Part shown: piece by piece, positions 35,133-43,148 of the stretch
Position numbering within the stretch: position 1 is the stretch's first letter
Layout: each line of letters starts with the position of its first letter
Origin: an uncultured Coprococcus sp.
GTDB lineage: Bacteria; Bacillota; Clostridia; Lachnospirales; Lachnospiraceae
Direction of reading: 5' to 3'
Assembly: GCA_934247115.1 (NCBI GenBank)
Contig: CAKQIY010000014.1
Location: forward strand, 1-62,024
Length of the DNA stretch: 62,024 bases
Program-made: the position numbers and the translations under genes
Notes under the pieces: model-generated
Told to the model about the DNA's origin: nothing
Database searches by the model: none
What the model saw: the letters and a program-made list of their open reading frames with translations, nothing else

Positions 35133-35933
35133 ATGAAAGATCCTTACGAGGTGCTGGGGCTCAAAAGAGGTGCCAGCGAAGAAGAAGTAAAAAAAGCATA
35201 TAGAAGGCTGAGCCGGAAGTATCATCCGGATGCAAATATCAACAATCCTCACAAGGATGAGGCTGAGGAAAAGTTCAAGGAGATACAGCAGGCGTACAAG
35301 TCCATTGTGAGTGGTGAGGCTGACCGTGCAAGTTACGGTGGTGCTGGTGGGTATGGAACCGGAAGCTCGCAGGGCTACGGCGGCGGTTATGGACCTGGCG
35401 GTTCTTATGGTGGAAGCTCTTATGGCGGTTCGTCAGGAGGTTACGGACAGTATGATGATCCATTTGGCGGTTTTGGCGGATTTGGACCATTTGGATTCAG
35501 CGGTTATCAGAGACAGAATGATTACGATCCGAATGACAAGGATTCCAGATATTTTCAGGCGGCAAAGAGCTACATGAACAGCGGAAGCTATGAGGAGGCG
35601 AAGAACGTCCTCAATCAGATAGATAACCACGATGCCAGATGGCATTATTATAGTGGTGTGTGCAACGCCGGACTTGGCAATCAGATAAGGGCCATGGAGA
35701 TGATAAAGCGTGCGATGGAGCTTGACCCGGGCAATCAGGAGTACCGACAGGCATATGAGGCCATCAAGAGCGGACGCCAGTGGTATATGAACAGAGGTGC
35801 CGGATATGGAATGGATATGCCGACCGGCGGAAGGTTCTGCAACAACATTTGTACTATATGTACCCTCATGTCATGTTGTGTAAGCGGTATGCCTTGTGTG
35901 TGCTGCGTGCCTGGTGGATATGGTAGAAGTTAG
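35133..35933 (+). CDS. J-domain (DnaJ-like) co-chaperone with Gly/Tyr-rich and Cys-rich segments
   Basis: 266 residues; GATGAGGAA precedes the ATG, which lies 3 bases after the previous stop. J domain 1-70 with the HPD triad at 31-33. Residues about 70-130 are Gly/Tyr/Ser-rich low complexity (GGSSYGGSSGGYGQY, FGGFGGFGPFGF). Residues 140-220 form TPR-like helices (AAKSYMNSGSYEEAKNVL, GLGNQIRAMEMIKRAMELDP). The C-terminus holds about nine cysteines in 35 residues (CNNICTIC, CC, CVCC), unlike the zinc fingers of DnaJ. It should deliver clients to the Hsp70 paralogue four genes upstream and stimulate its ATPase. Last gene of the cluster. Confidence 0.92.
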   Translation: MKDPYEVLGLKRGASEEEVKKAYRRLSRKYHPDANINNPHKDEAEEKFKEIQQAYKSIVSGEADRASYGGAGGYGTGSSQGYGGGYGPGGSYGGSSYGGSSGGYGQYDDPFGGFGGFGPFGFSGYQRQNDYDPNDKDSRYFQAAKSYMNSGSYEEAKNVLNQIDNHDARWHYYSGVCNAGLGNQIRAMEMIKRAMELDPGNQEYRQAYEAIKSGRQWYMNRGAGYGMDMPTGGRFCNNICTICTLMSCCVSGMPCVCCVPGGYGRS

Positions 35934-35942
35934 AACAGAAAA

Positions 35943-35980
35943 GACAGACCTGTTGTGATGATGCAATAGGTCTGTTTTTG
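35943..35980 (+). terminator. Intrinsic terminator of the Hsp70 cluster
   Basis: 8-bp stem ACAGACCT/AGGTCTGT with a 16-base loop and TTTTTG tail. Confidence 0.85.
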
Positions 35981-36388
35981 TGTAAAGTAATCCTATTTGG
36001 AGAGTTTGTTAAAAACTGTCGTAGAACATCAACTATTGTGTTACAATGGCAACATTGCCACCCCTAGACAGGCAAGGAAATGGTGATAGCATAAGATGAT
36101 AGGTTTTTAATATCTTCTGTCTGGTCACATTATAGCATATACGTGATACGTTTATAATATTCTAGTAATCATCGAAAACGCATGAGCCCTCAATTAATTT
36201 CGATATTATCAGACATTTGTCGCCTTTTATGTAAAAAAACTGCAAATTCTATTTGACTATAGTCTAATTTTATAGTGTTATTTAACAAATTTTTTCTCAT
36301 GTATTGTTAAAAAAAAGGGTTGATGATAGAATAAAACAGTGAAAATGGAAAAAAATATATCTATTTATCCAAGGAGGGAATGAATCAG
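35981..36388 (+). promoter_or_regulatory. Long upstream region of glycogen phosphorylase
   Basis: AT-rich 400-bp gap without a gene. TGGCAACATTGCCA at 36047-36060 is a 6-bp dyad with a 2-base centre and could be an operator. TATAAT at 36153-36158 has a poor -35 (TTATAG, 17-base spacing). TTGACT at 36253 and TATAGT at 36271 are too close to form a promoter. I see no conserved RNA element. Confidence 0.3.
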
Positions 36389-38836
36389 ATGAAGATGTTA
36401 GCAGATTTCGATAAGGAAGGCTTCAAGAAGGAAGTCATTACTAACGTAAAGACCCTTTTCCGCAAGCCTATCGAGGAGGCTACTCCACAGCAGGTATTCC
36501 AGGCAGTCAGCTACGCAGTTAAGGACGACATCATTGACAGATGGATTGCTACACACAAGGAGTATGAGAAGAAGAACGTCAAGACAGTTTACTATCTGTC
36601 TATGGAGTTCCTTATGGGTAGAGCACTCGGTAACAATCTTATCAACTTAACCTACTACGATGCAGTTAAGGAAGCACTTGATGAGTTAGGATTTGACCTG
36701 AACTTTATAGAGGATCAGGAGCCTGATGCCGCTCTGGGTAATGGCGGTCTCGGACGTCTTGCAGCTTGTTTCCTTGATTCATTGGCAACACTTGGCTATC
36801 CTGCATATGGATGTGGTATCAGATACAAGTATGGTATGTTCAAGCAGGGCATCAAGGACGGTTATCAGTTAGAGATGCCAGATGACTGGCTCAAGGATGG
36901 CAACCCATTCGAGGTAAAGCGTTCAGAGTACGCTGTTGAAGTTAAGTTCGGTGGATATGTCAGAGTTGAGAACAGAAATGGCAGAAACTACTTTATACAG
37001 GATGGATATCAGTCAGTTCGTGCCGTACCTTATGACCTTCCAGTCATCGGTTATGGCAACAACGTTGTAAATACACTTAGAATCTGGGATGCTGAGGCAA
37101 TCCAGGAGTTCTGTCTTGACTCATTTGACAAGGGTGAGTATGAGAAGGCAGTAGAGCAGCAGAACCTTGCAAAGACTATCGTTGAGGTTCTCTATCCAAA
37201 TGACAATCACTACGCAGGTAAGGAGCTCAGACTGAGACAGCAGTATTTCTTCATCTCAGCTTCAGTTCAGAGAGCAATCCTCAAGTTCAAGGAGCTCAAC
37301 AAGGACATCCACAAGCTGCCTGAGAAGGTAACATTCCAGATGAATGATACACATCCAACAGTAGCAGTTGCCGAGCTCATGAGAATTCTCATGGATGAGG
37401 AAGGCCTTGAGTGGGATGACGCGTGGGATATCACAACAAGAACATGTGCATACACCAACCATACGATCATGGCAGAGGCACTTGAGAAGTGGCCTATCGA
37501 GCTGTTCTCAAGACTGCTTCCACGTATCTACCAGATCGTTGAGGAGATCAACAGAAGATTCGTTCTCAAGATCCAGGAGATGTATCCGGGCAACCAGGAT
37601 AAGGTTAAGAACATGGCAGTTCTGTATGATGGCCAGGTTAAGATGGCTCATCTTGCAATCGCAGGTTCTTACTCAGTAAACGGTGTTGCAGCTCTTCATA
37701 CCAAGATCCTTGAGGAGAGAGAGCTTAAGGACTTCTACGAGATGAGACCAGAGCAGTTCAACAACAAGACAAATGGTATCACTCAGAGACGTTTCCTGCT
37801 TCATGCTAACCCACTTCTTGCAAACTGGATCACAGACAAGATCGGTGACGAGTGGATAACCAATCTTTCACACCTTAAGAAGCTCAAGGTATATGTGGAT
37901 GATGAGAAGTGCCAGCATGAGTTCATGAACATCAAGTACCAGAACAAGATCCGTCTTGCAAAGTACATCAAGGAGCATAACAATGTGGATGTAGATCCTC
38001 GTTCAATCTTCGATGTACAGGTTAAGAGACTTCATGAGTACAAGAGACAGCTCCTGAACATCCTTCATGTTATGCATCTGTATAACAGACTGAAGACAGA
38101 GCCAGAATTCGATATGTACCCAAGAACATTCATCTTTGGAGCAAAGGCATCAGCAGGCTACAAGAGAGCTAAGCTTATCATCAAGCTCATCAACTCAGTT
38201 GCAGATGTTGTCAACAACGATGCTTCAATCGATGGAAAGATCAAGGTTGTATTTATAGAGAACTACAGAGTATCCAATGCCGAGATCATCTTCGCAGCAG
38301 CAGATGTATCAGAGCAGATCTCAACAGCTTCAAGAGAGGCTTCAGGTACAGGCAACATGAAGTTCATGCTGAACGGTGCACCTACACTTGGAACTATGGA
38401 CGGAGCAAACGTAGAGATCGTTGAGGAAGTTGGCATCGAGAACGCATTTATCTTCGGACTTTCAGCAGAAGAGGTTATGAAGTATGAGCGTGAGGGCGGC
38501 TACAACCCAATGGATATCTACAACAACAACCAGGCTGTAAGAAGAGTTCTCACACAGCTTATCGATGGCACTTATGCAAAGGATGATCCGGACAGATTCA
38601 GAGATCTCTATGATTCTCTCACAAAGGAAGATGTATACTTCATCCTCAAGGACTTCGATTCATATGCAGATGCTCAGCAGAAGGTTGACAAGGCATACCA
38701 GGATGAGAAGGGCTGGGCAAAGATGGCTATGCTCAACACAGCATGCGCTGGTAAGTTCTCATCAGACAGAACTATCGAGGAGTATGCAAAGGAGATCTGG
38801 AAGCTTAAGAAGGTTAAGGTTTCCCTTGATAAATAA
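36389..38836 (+). CDS. glgP: Glycogen/maltodextrin phosphorylase
   Basis: 815 residues. AAGGAGGG at 36371-36378 is only 1 base from an ATG at 36380, so the ATG at 36389 (10-base spacing) is the better start. GH/GT35 phosphorylase: MEFLMGRALGNN, ALGNGGLGRLAACFLDS, QMNDTHPT, QVKRLHEYKRQ, and the pyridoxal-phosphate site EASGTGNMKFMLNG with the Schiff-base Lys at 658. It releases glucose 1-phosphate from the non-reducing ends of glycogen or maltodextrins in the cytosol. Monocistronic, with a terminator immediately after. Confidence 0.97.
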   Translation: MKMLADFDKEGFKKEVITNVKTLFRKPIEEATPQQVFQAVSYAVKDDIIDRWIATHKEYEKKNVKTVYYLSMEFLMGRALGNNLINLTYYDAVKEALDELGFDLNFIEDQEPDAALGNGGLGRLAACFLDSLATLGYPAYGCGIRYKYGMFKQGIKDGYQLEMPDDWLKDGNPFEVKRSEYAVEVKFGGYVRVENRNGRNYFIQDGYQSVRAVPYDLPVIGYGNNVVNTLRIWDAEAIQEFCLDSFDKGEYEKAVEQQNLAKTIVEVLYPNDNHYAGKELRLRQQYFFISASVQRAILKFKELNKDIHKLPEKVTFQMNDTHPTVAVAELMRILMDEEGLEWDDAWDITTRTCAYTNHTIMAEALEKWPIELFSRLLPRIYQIVEEINRRFVLKIQEMYPGNQDKVKNMAVLYDGQVKMAHLAIAGSYSVNGVAALHTKILEERELKDFYEMRPEQFNNKTNGITQRRFLLHANPLLANWITDKIGDEWITNLSHLKKLKVYVDDEKCQHEFMNIKYQNKIRLAKYIKEHNNVDVDPRSIFDVQVKRLHEYKRQLLNILHVMHLYNRLKTEPEFDMYPRTFIFGAKASAGYKRAKLIIKLINSVADVVNNDASIDGKIKVVFIENYRVSNAEIIFAAADVSEQISTASREASGTGNMKFMLNGAPTLGTMDGANVEIVEEVGIENAFIFGLSAEEVMKYEREGGYNPMDIYNNNQAVRRVLTQLIDGTYAKDDPDRFRDLYDSLTKEDVYFILKDFDSYADAQQKVDKAYQDEKGWAKMAMLNTACAGKFSSDRTIEEYAKEIWKLKKVKVSLDK

Positions 38837-38867
38837 TTATCATATAGAATGAAATAATAAATAACAA

Positions 38868-38912
38868 ACGGGCATCATATGGTGAAAACCATGTGGTGTC
38901 TGTTTTTTTGTA
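38868..38912 (+). terminator. Intrinsic terminator of glgP
   Basis: Imperfect stem ACGGGCATCATATGGT with ACCATGTGGTGTCTGT, then a run of T (38905-38911). Confidence 0.85.
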
Positions 38913-39027
38913 GGCTGGTAGCTGTAATAGCACATATTATATATAGTTAAGTTGACTACATGGTAGGGGGGATATAGTCAAAATAATGGTGATGGAAAAA
39001 CTTACAGGTTACAAGGAGGAGGTAAAC

Positions 39028-39420
39028 ATGAGTGCATTCGTAGAACGAGGAAGAAAAAGGACAAACATAATACTGATTATTGGTGTGATATTATTATTTG
39101 CCATAAGGTGCATGGACTTTTATGGAGTCGAGGGAGTGTCGGTATACAGCGGCTTAGTAAGTGTGGAAAAGTACTGGCTTGTATTTGCTGTGTCTGTGGC
39201 AGTCATGCTGGTTACGGTATGTGTGAAGGCGATAAACATAACAGTCAGCCTGGTGCTGCGGATATTGTGCCTGCTGTCCATGTTTATGTGCGATCTTGCA
39301 TGTATGTATTCTGCTGACTTTGCATTTGCAATGAGCAGCGTATGTGTGGGATTTGCCATATATACGGCAGCTACAGTTGTCATAATAGTTGTATGCATCA
39401 TTTCTGACAGCAAAAAATAA
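39028..39420 (+). CDS. Small four-helix membrane protein of unknown function
   Basis: 130 residues. AGGAGGAGG at 39014-39022 selects the ATG at 39028, not an upstream ATG at 38986. Four hydrophobic helices fill the protein after a basic start (ERGRKRTN); no charged catalytic motif. I recognise no family. It lies between glgP and the GH5 gene with its own ribosome binding site; a link to either is not shown. Confidence 0.75.
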   Translation: MSAFVERGRKRTNIILIIGVILLFAIRCMDFYGVEGVSVYSGLVSVEKYWLVFAVSVAVMLVTVCVKAINITVSLVLRILCLLSMFMCDLACMYSADFAFAMSSVCVGFAIYTAATVVIIVVCIISDSKK

Positions 39421-39502
39421 ATATGTATCTATCAATACCCCCATTGCTGTGATATGATGGATATATCTACAGTACGCTGTGATGAAAAGGGGGTAAATAC
39501 AT

Positions 39503-40573
39503 ATGAAGAAAAAAGTAGCATGGCGCAGACTCACTGCGATCCTGCTGACATTTGTCATGGTGTTCATGGTGATCGCTGTAAGACCGGACACAGAGGCCTT
39601 TGCTGCGACAAAGACGCCGGTGGCAACCCATGGAAGGTTGTCGGTGAAGGGTGCAGACCTGGTGGATGCGAAGGGCAGAAAGTTCCAGCTCAGGGGAATC
39701 AGTACACATGGGATCAACTGGGATGTGGGATATCCGTATGTGAATAAAGCAGCATTTCAGACACTGAGGGATGACTGGGGTGCGAATGCAGTCAGACTTG
39801 CAATGTATACTTCAGAGTATAATGGCTACTGTGCAGGCGGTAGCAAAGCAGCACTCAGGAACCAGATATACAAGGGCGTGAAGTATGCAACAGATCTTGG
39901 GATGTATGTGATCATAGACTGGCATATACTTAATGATGGCAATCCTATGACGCAGGTAGCAGAGGCAAGGAAGTTCTTTGCGACTATGGCAAAGAAGTAT
40001 AAGAATCAGAAGAATATTATATATGAGATCTGTAATGAGCCGAACGGCTGCAGCTGGGGTACGATCAAGAAGTACGCGACTCAGGTTATCAGGGTCATAA
40101 GAAAGTATGACAAGAATGCAGTCATAGTGGTGGGAACTCCAACCTGGTCACAGCTAGGATCTGATGGAACCCACAATGAGGTAGCAGATAACCCTATCAA
40201 GGGCTACAAGAATATCATGTATTCACTTCATTTCTATGCAAATGAATGGAGTCACAATCAGTATCTCCCTGCAAAACTCACCTATGCGAGAAAGAAAGGG
40301 ATAGCGGTGATGGTTACAGAATTCGGTATGTCAGCGGCAAGTGGCGGCGGAGGAATAAGCTCTGCCAATACAGGCAAATGGCTGACCAGACTGGACAAGT
40401 ATAACATAAGCTATTTCTGCTGGAGTCTCAGCAACAAGAATGAGTCGTGTTCATTGCTTTCATCTAAGACAAAGAAAACAAGCAAGTGGAAGACTACAGA
40501 GCTGTCTGCAGCTGGCAGATACATAAGATCGAAATACAGAGCCCGCAAGAAAGCGCTCGGCAGCAAGGCATAG
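39503..40573 (+). CDS. Secreted endoglucanase, GH5
   Basis: 356 residues; AAAGGGGG precedes the ATG. Signal peptide 1-34 (MKKKVAWRRL, hydrophobic core, AFA|AT). A single GH5 barrel (GH5_2-like): LRGISTHGINWD, AVRLAMYT, VIIDWHILNDGNP, the acid/base Glu179 in ICNEPNG and the nucleophile Glu273 in VTEFGMS. No carbohydrate-binding module or anchor, but a basic C-terminus (KYRARKKALGSKA). It should cut beta-1,4-glucan or mixed-linkage glucan outside the cell. The product cellobiose would be used by the GH94 phosphorylase at 43149, three genes away. Confidence 0.95.
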   Translation: MKKKVAWRRLTAILLTFVMVFMVIAVRPDTEAFAATKTPVATHGRLSVKGADLVDAKGRKFQLRGISTHGINWDVGYPYVNKAAFQTLRDDWGANAVRLAMYTSEYNGYCAGGSKAALRNQIYKGVKYATDLGMYVIIDWHILNDGNPMTQVAEARKFFATMAKKYKNQKNIIYEICNEPNGCSWGTIKKYATQVIRVIRKYDKNAVIVVGTPTWSQLGSDGTHNEVADNPIKGYKNIMYSLHFYANEWSHNQYLPAKLTYARKKGIAVMVTEFGMSAASGGGGISSANTGKWLTRLDKYNISYFCWSLSNKNESCSLLSSKTKKTSKWKTTELSAAGRYIRSKYRARKKALGSKA

Positions 40574-40609
40574 CGGATATGATTTTATGAAGATATACAG
40601 AAGATAATA

Positions 40610-40655
40610 AAAAACAGGCACCGGTCGTCGATAAGATGGCTGGTGCCTGTTTTTA
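40610..40655. terminator. Bidirectional terminator
   Basis: 13-bp perfect stem AAAAACAGGCACC/GGTGCCTGTTTTT between the convergent GH5 and cold-shock genes; T-runs form on both strands. Confidence 0.9.
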
Positions 40656-40682
40656 ATGTTAAAAGGTAATTCTTAGAGTTGA

Positions 40683-40898
40683 TTAAGCAATAACTGTTAC
40701 GTTAGTAGCTCTCTCCTTAGAAGCATCCTTAGGATCTGCCTCTACATCGAATGAAACCTTCTGTCCCTCGTTAAGAGTCTTGTATCCATCAGCGTTGATT
40801 GCTGAGAAATGAACAAATACGTCCTTTCCTGTCTCATCATCTGAGATAAAACCATAACCCTTTTCTCCGTTGAACCACTTGACTGTACCGTTCTTCAT
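40683..40898 (-). CDS. Cold-shock protein (CspA family)
   Basis: 71 residues. AGGAGG lies 8 bases from the ATG at 40898 and 5 from a GTG at 40901; ATG is preferred. Single cold-shock domain with both RNA-binding motifs: KGYGFI (RNP1) and VFVHFSAI (RNP2). It binds single-stranded RNA and acts as an RNA chaperone or antiterminator. A strong promoter at 41040-41068 implies a 5' untranslated region of about 135 bases, the length usual for thermosensing csp leaders. Confidence 0.97.
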   Translation of the reverse strand: MKNGTVKWFNGEKGYGFISDDETGKDVFVHFSAINADGYKTLNEGQKVSFDVEADPKDASKERATNVTVIA

Positions 40899-41039
40899 CA
40901 CGAGTACCTCCTGAAATGTTAAATTTTGTACTCAATGAAAACACTACAATATACCTTATAGAGAACACCTTACGTAGATTACTCCAAAGAAAAGCTTACC
41001 TTATATAGCAATCGAACCGTTAATCTTGAATACGCTACT

Positions 41040-41068
41040 ATCATATTATGTCGTGTTGCATTTGTCAA
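41040..41068 (-). promoter_or_regulatory. Strong sigma-A promoter of the cold-shock gene
   Basis: Read on the minus strand: TTGACA, 17-base spacer, TATGAT. The start site would be near 41033, giving a long AT-rich leader before the ribosome binding site. Confidence 0.8.
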
Positions 41069-41102
41069 TAAATCATAAGGGTAAAAATTATCTTAAAAAT
41101 AC

Positions 41103-41132
41103 GTCATATATGGAGTGTGCTGTGGATAATAT
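41103..41132 (+). promoter_or_regulatory. Possible sigma-E-type promoter of spoIID
   Basis: GTCATAT, 15-base spacer, GATAATAT resembles the mother-cell sigma-E pattern (KMATATT, 14-15, CATACAMT). spoIID is sigma-E dependent in Bacillus. The match is partial. Confidence 0.3.
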
Positions 41133-41219
41133 ATATATGGGGACAAGGAGTGGAGGCGAGGTCTTCCTGAAAGAAAAAGGCTTTGCCGGATGATTATATC
41201 TTGAGGGATGGAGGAATAA

Positions 41220-42170
41220 ATGAGAAATGTAAAATATATATTGGTGGGAATCTTGTGCGCATTTGTCCTGTCCTATGTTATATCGGCTGTATATAACAGG
41301 TATAGTCCTGACGCCGGACCGCGGGGGCTGGAAAAGAGTGGGAAAAGCGTGTGTGTGTATGAGGATGGAGAGTATTCATTGATGGATGTTGAGGAGTATA
41401 CAGCGTCTACTCTTGCCGGGATGATGAATCAGAACTGGAATGATGAGATGCTCAGGACGATGGCTGTGGTCATAAGAACAGGTATCTACTACCAGATGAA
41501 TGAACAGGTACGGCAGGGCAACAGTCAGGGAGGCACCCTTATAAATGAGAGTGAACTCCGGGAGATAAGATACAATGAACAGGAACTGAAAGGGATATGG
41601 GATAATCAGTACAGGAGTGTACAGCGCCGCGCTGCTGCAGCGGTGACAGATACATACAGGCAGGTACTTCTGTACGATGGACAGCCTATTATGCCGGCAT
41701 ATCATATGGTGAGCATAGGACATACTGTCAGTGCAATGGAGATATATGGATATGATATTCCATATCTGAAGCAGACCTCCAGTGATGCGGACAGGCTAGC
41801 ATCCAACTTTTCGTCCACCATGATATACAGTGAGGACAGACTCCGAAAGGCATTTCAAAAGTGGCTTGGTGATGAGGATGAGCAGACGGGTGAGATAAAG
41901 GTGGCGGCTGCGACCGAGTCAGGTTTTGCAACAGCCATAGACATGTATGGGACGGAAGTGGATGCGGAGACATTCAGGGATCAGCTGGGGCTTCAGTCGA
42001 CCAATATACATATAGACCGCACAAAGGATGGTTACCGTATAATCACCATAGGGGTTGGAGATTCTCTGGGACTGTCACTGTATGGGGCCGCTATTTTATC
42101 TGAGAATGGAGAGAGCTATGATGAGATTCTTGCATATTATTATGCTGGAGCGGAACTGTCTAAACCATAG
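41220..42170 (+). CDS. spoIID: SpoIID-like protein lacking the catalytic glutamate
   Basis: 316 residues; GATGGAGGAATAA precedes the ATG. One N-terminal membrane helix (7-25). The rest follows SpoIID: VEEYTASTLAG (57-67), MAVVIRTGIYY, AYHMVSIGHTVSAMEIYGYDIPYL and the ending LGLSLYGAAIL...YDEILAYYYAG. SpoIID cuts peptidoglycan during engulfment of the forespore. The catalytic Glu of the usual VVAAEMP motif aligns with Met68 here (LAGMMN), so lytic activity is doubtful. The next gene is a SpoIIQ-like protein, the standard clostridial order. Confidence 0.85.
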   Translation: MRNVKYILVGILCAFVLSYVISAVYNRYSPDAGPRGLEKSGKSVCVYEDGEYSLMDVEEYTASTLAGMMNQNWNDEMLRTMAVVIRTGIYYQMNEQVRQGNSQGGTLINESELREIRYNEQELKGIWDNQYRSVQRRAAAAVTDTYRQVLLYDGQPIMPAYHMVSIGHTVSAMEIYGYDIPYLKQTSSDADRLASNFSSTMIYSEDRLRKAFQKWLGDEDEQTGEIKVAAATESGFATAIDMYGTEVDAETFRDQLGLQSTNIHIDRTKDGYRIITIGVGDSLGLSLYGAAILSENGESYDEILAYYYAGAELSKP

Positions 42171-42214
42171 GATCAATCATATGTATGAAAATTTCAGTGT
42201 TGTCTGATATAAAT

Positions 42215-42244
42215 GTATAAATGCCTCGTATTCAGGGAATGTTA
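42215..42244 (+). promoter_or_regulatory. Candidate sigma-F promoter of spoIIQ
   Basis: GTATA, 15-base spacer, GGGAATGTTA. The forespore sigma-F pattern is GYWTA-15-GGNRANANTR; all but one defined position match. The start site would lie only about 10 bases before the ATG, leaving a very short leader, which is the main doubt. Confidence 0.4.
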
Positions 42245-42261
42245 CATATGAGGTGATGAAT

Positions 42262-43050
42262 ATGAAGAAATTTATGAGCGGAGTAAAGAAAAATATATTT
42301 TATATCTCTCTCATCACAGGCATGGCAGTGCTTGTCACTGTGTTGGGGCTTTATAACGCACAGAACAAATCAAAGGATAACAGGATAGTAATAGGACAGA
42401 ACGAACCATATGAGAATACATCAGAGCAGGGAGCAAAGGAGACGCTGAGTGATAAGAAGGAAGAGGAAAGCAGCCACGGAAAAAATTCGACCACAGCAGA
42501 TAATGCAGAGAGTATGGCAGATAGAGAAGATACATCCACACAGGATAGAGAATCAGAAGAGATTGAAGATGGCGATGGAACAGATGACATAGAGGGACAT
42601 ACTGCAGAGACCGGTGCGACAGGCGAGACTCTTCACTATGATCCGGTTGACAGCATATCATGGCCTCTTACAGGTAATGTGATAATTCCTTACAGCATGG
42701 ATACGACAGTGTATTTTGAGACATTGAAGGAATACAAGTGCAGTCCGGCCATGGTCATTGAGGCGCAGAAGGGCGATGAAGTCAAGGCTGTCTATGAGAG
42801 CAAAGTGGCTGAGGTTTCGAGCAATTCAGAGCTTGGCAACTATGTCAAGCTTGAGCTTGGGGACGGATATACAGTGACTCTCGGTCAGCTTCAGGATGTG
42901 AAGGTTGCTCTTGGAGAACATCTGGAGGCTGGACAGGTGGTGGGAACCATCGGTGAGCCGAGCAGATTCTATAGCGAGGAAGGAAGCAATCTTTACTTTG
43001 CGGTGGATAAAGACGGCGATCCTGTAGACCCTATGCTCCTTATACAGTAG
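42262..43050 (+). CDS. spoIIQ: SpoIIQ-like protein with degenerate M23 (LytM) domain
   Basis: 262 residues. GAGGTG at 42250-42255 fits the ATG at 42262; ATG 42256 and GTG 42253 are alternatives. One membrane helix (about 12-32), a long acidic Ser/Thr/Glu linker (40-125), and an M23-like beta-domain (140-262). In Bacillus SpoIIQ is the forespore half of the channel to SpoIIIAH. The M23 metal ligands are gone: the IDHG site reads LELG, the YGHL site reads LGQL and the HLHF site reads NLYF. It is therefore structural only. It follows spoIID, as in other Clostridia. Confidence 0.82.
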   Translation: MKKFMSGVKKNIFYISLITGMAVLVTVLGLYNAQNKSKDNRIVIGQNEPYENTSEQGAKETLSDKKEEESSHGKNSTTADNAESMADREDTSTQDRESEEIEDGDGTDDIEGHTAETGATGETLHYDPVDSISWPLTGNVIIPYSMDTTVYFETLKEYKCSPAMVIEAQKGDEVKAVYESKVAEVSSNSELGNYVKLELGDGYTVTLGQLQDVKVALGEHLEAGQVVGTIGEPSRFYSEEGSNLYFAVDKDGDPVDPMLLIQ

Positions 43051-43077
43051 GCGGAGATTAGCCAGAAATAGGAAAAA

Positions 43078-43124
43078 ATCCCAGCCCTATCGATTTATAT
43101 AGTGATAGGACTGGGATTTTTTTG
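43078..43124. terminator. Terminator between convergent spoIIQ and GH94 genes
   Basis: Stem AATCCCAG.CCTATC with GATAGG.CTGGGATT, then TTTTTTT on the plus strand; an A-run precedes it for the minus strand. Confidence 0.88.
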
Positions 43125-43148
43125 ATCTTTTATAAGCTCGGGTCTATA

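Noticed and set aside
39154..39717. 187-codon minus-strand frame across a membrane-protein gene and the GH5 start
   Set aside because: It spans two plus-strand genes with good starts; composition is of an antisense frame.
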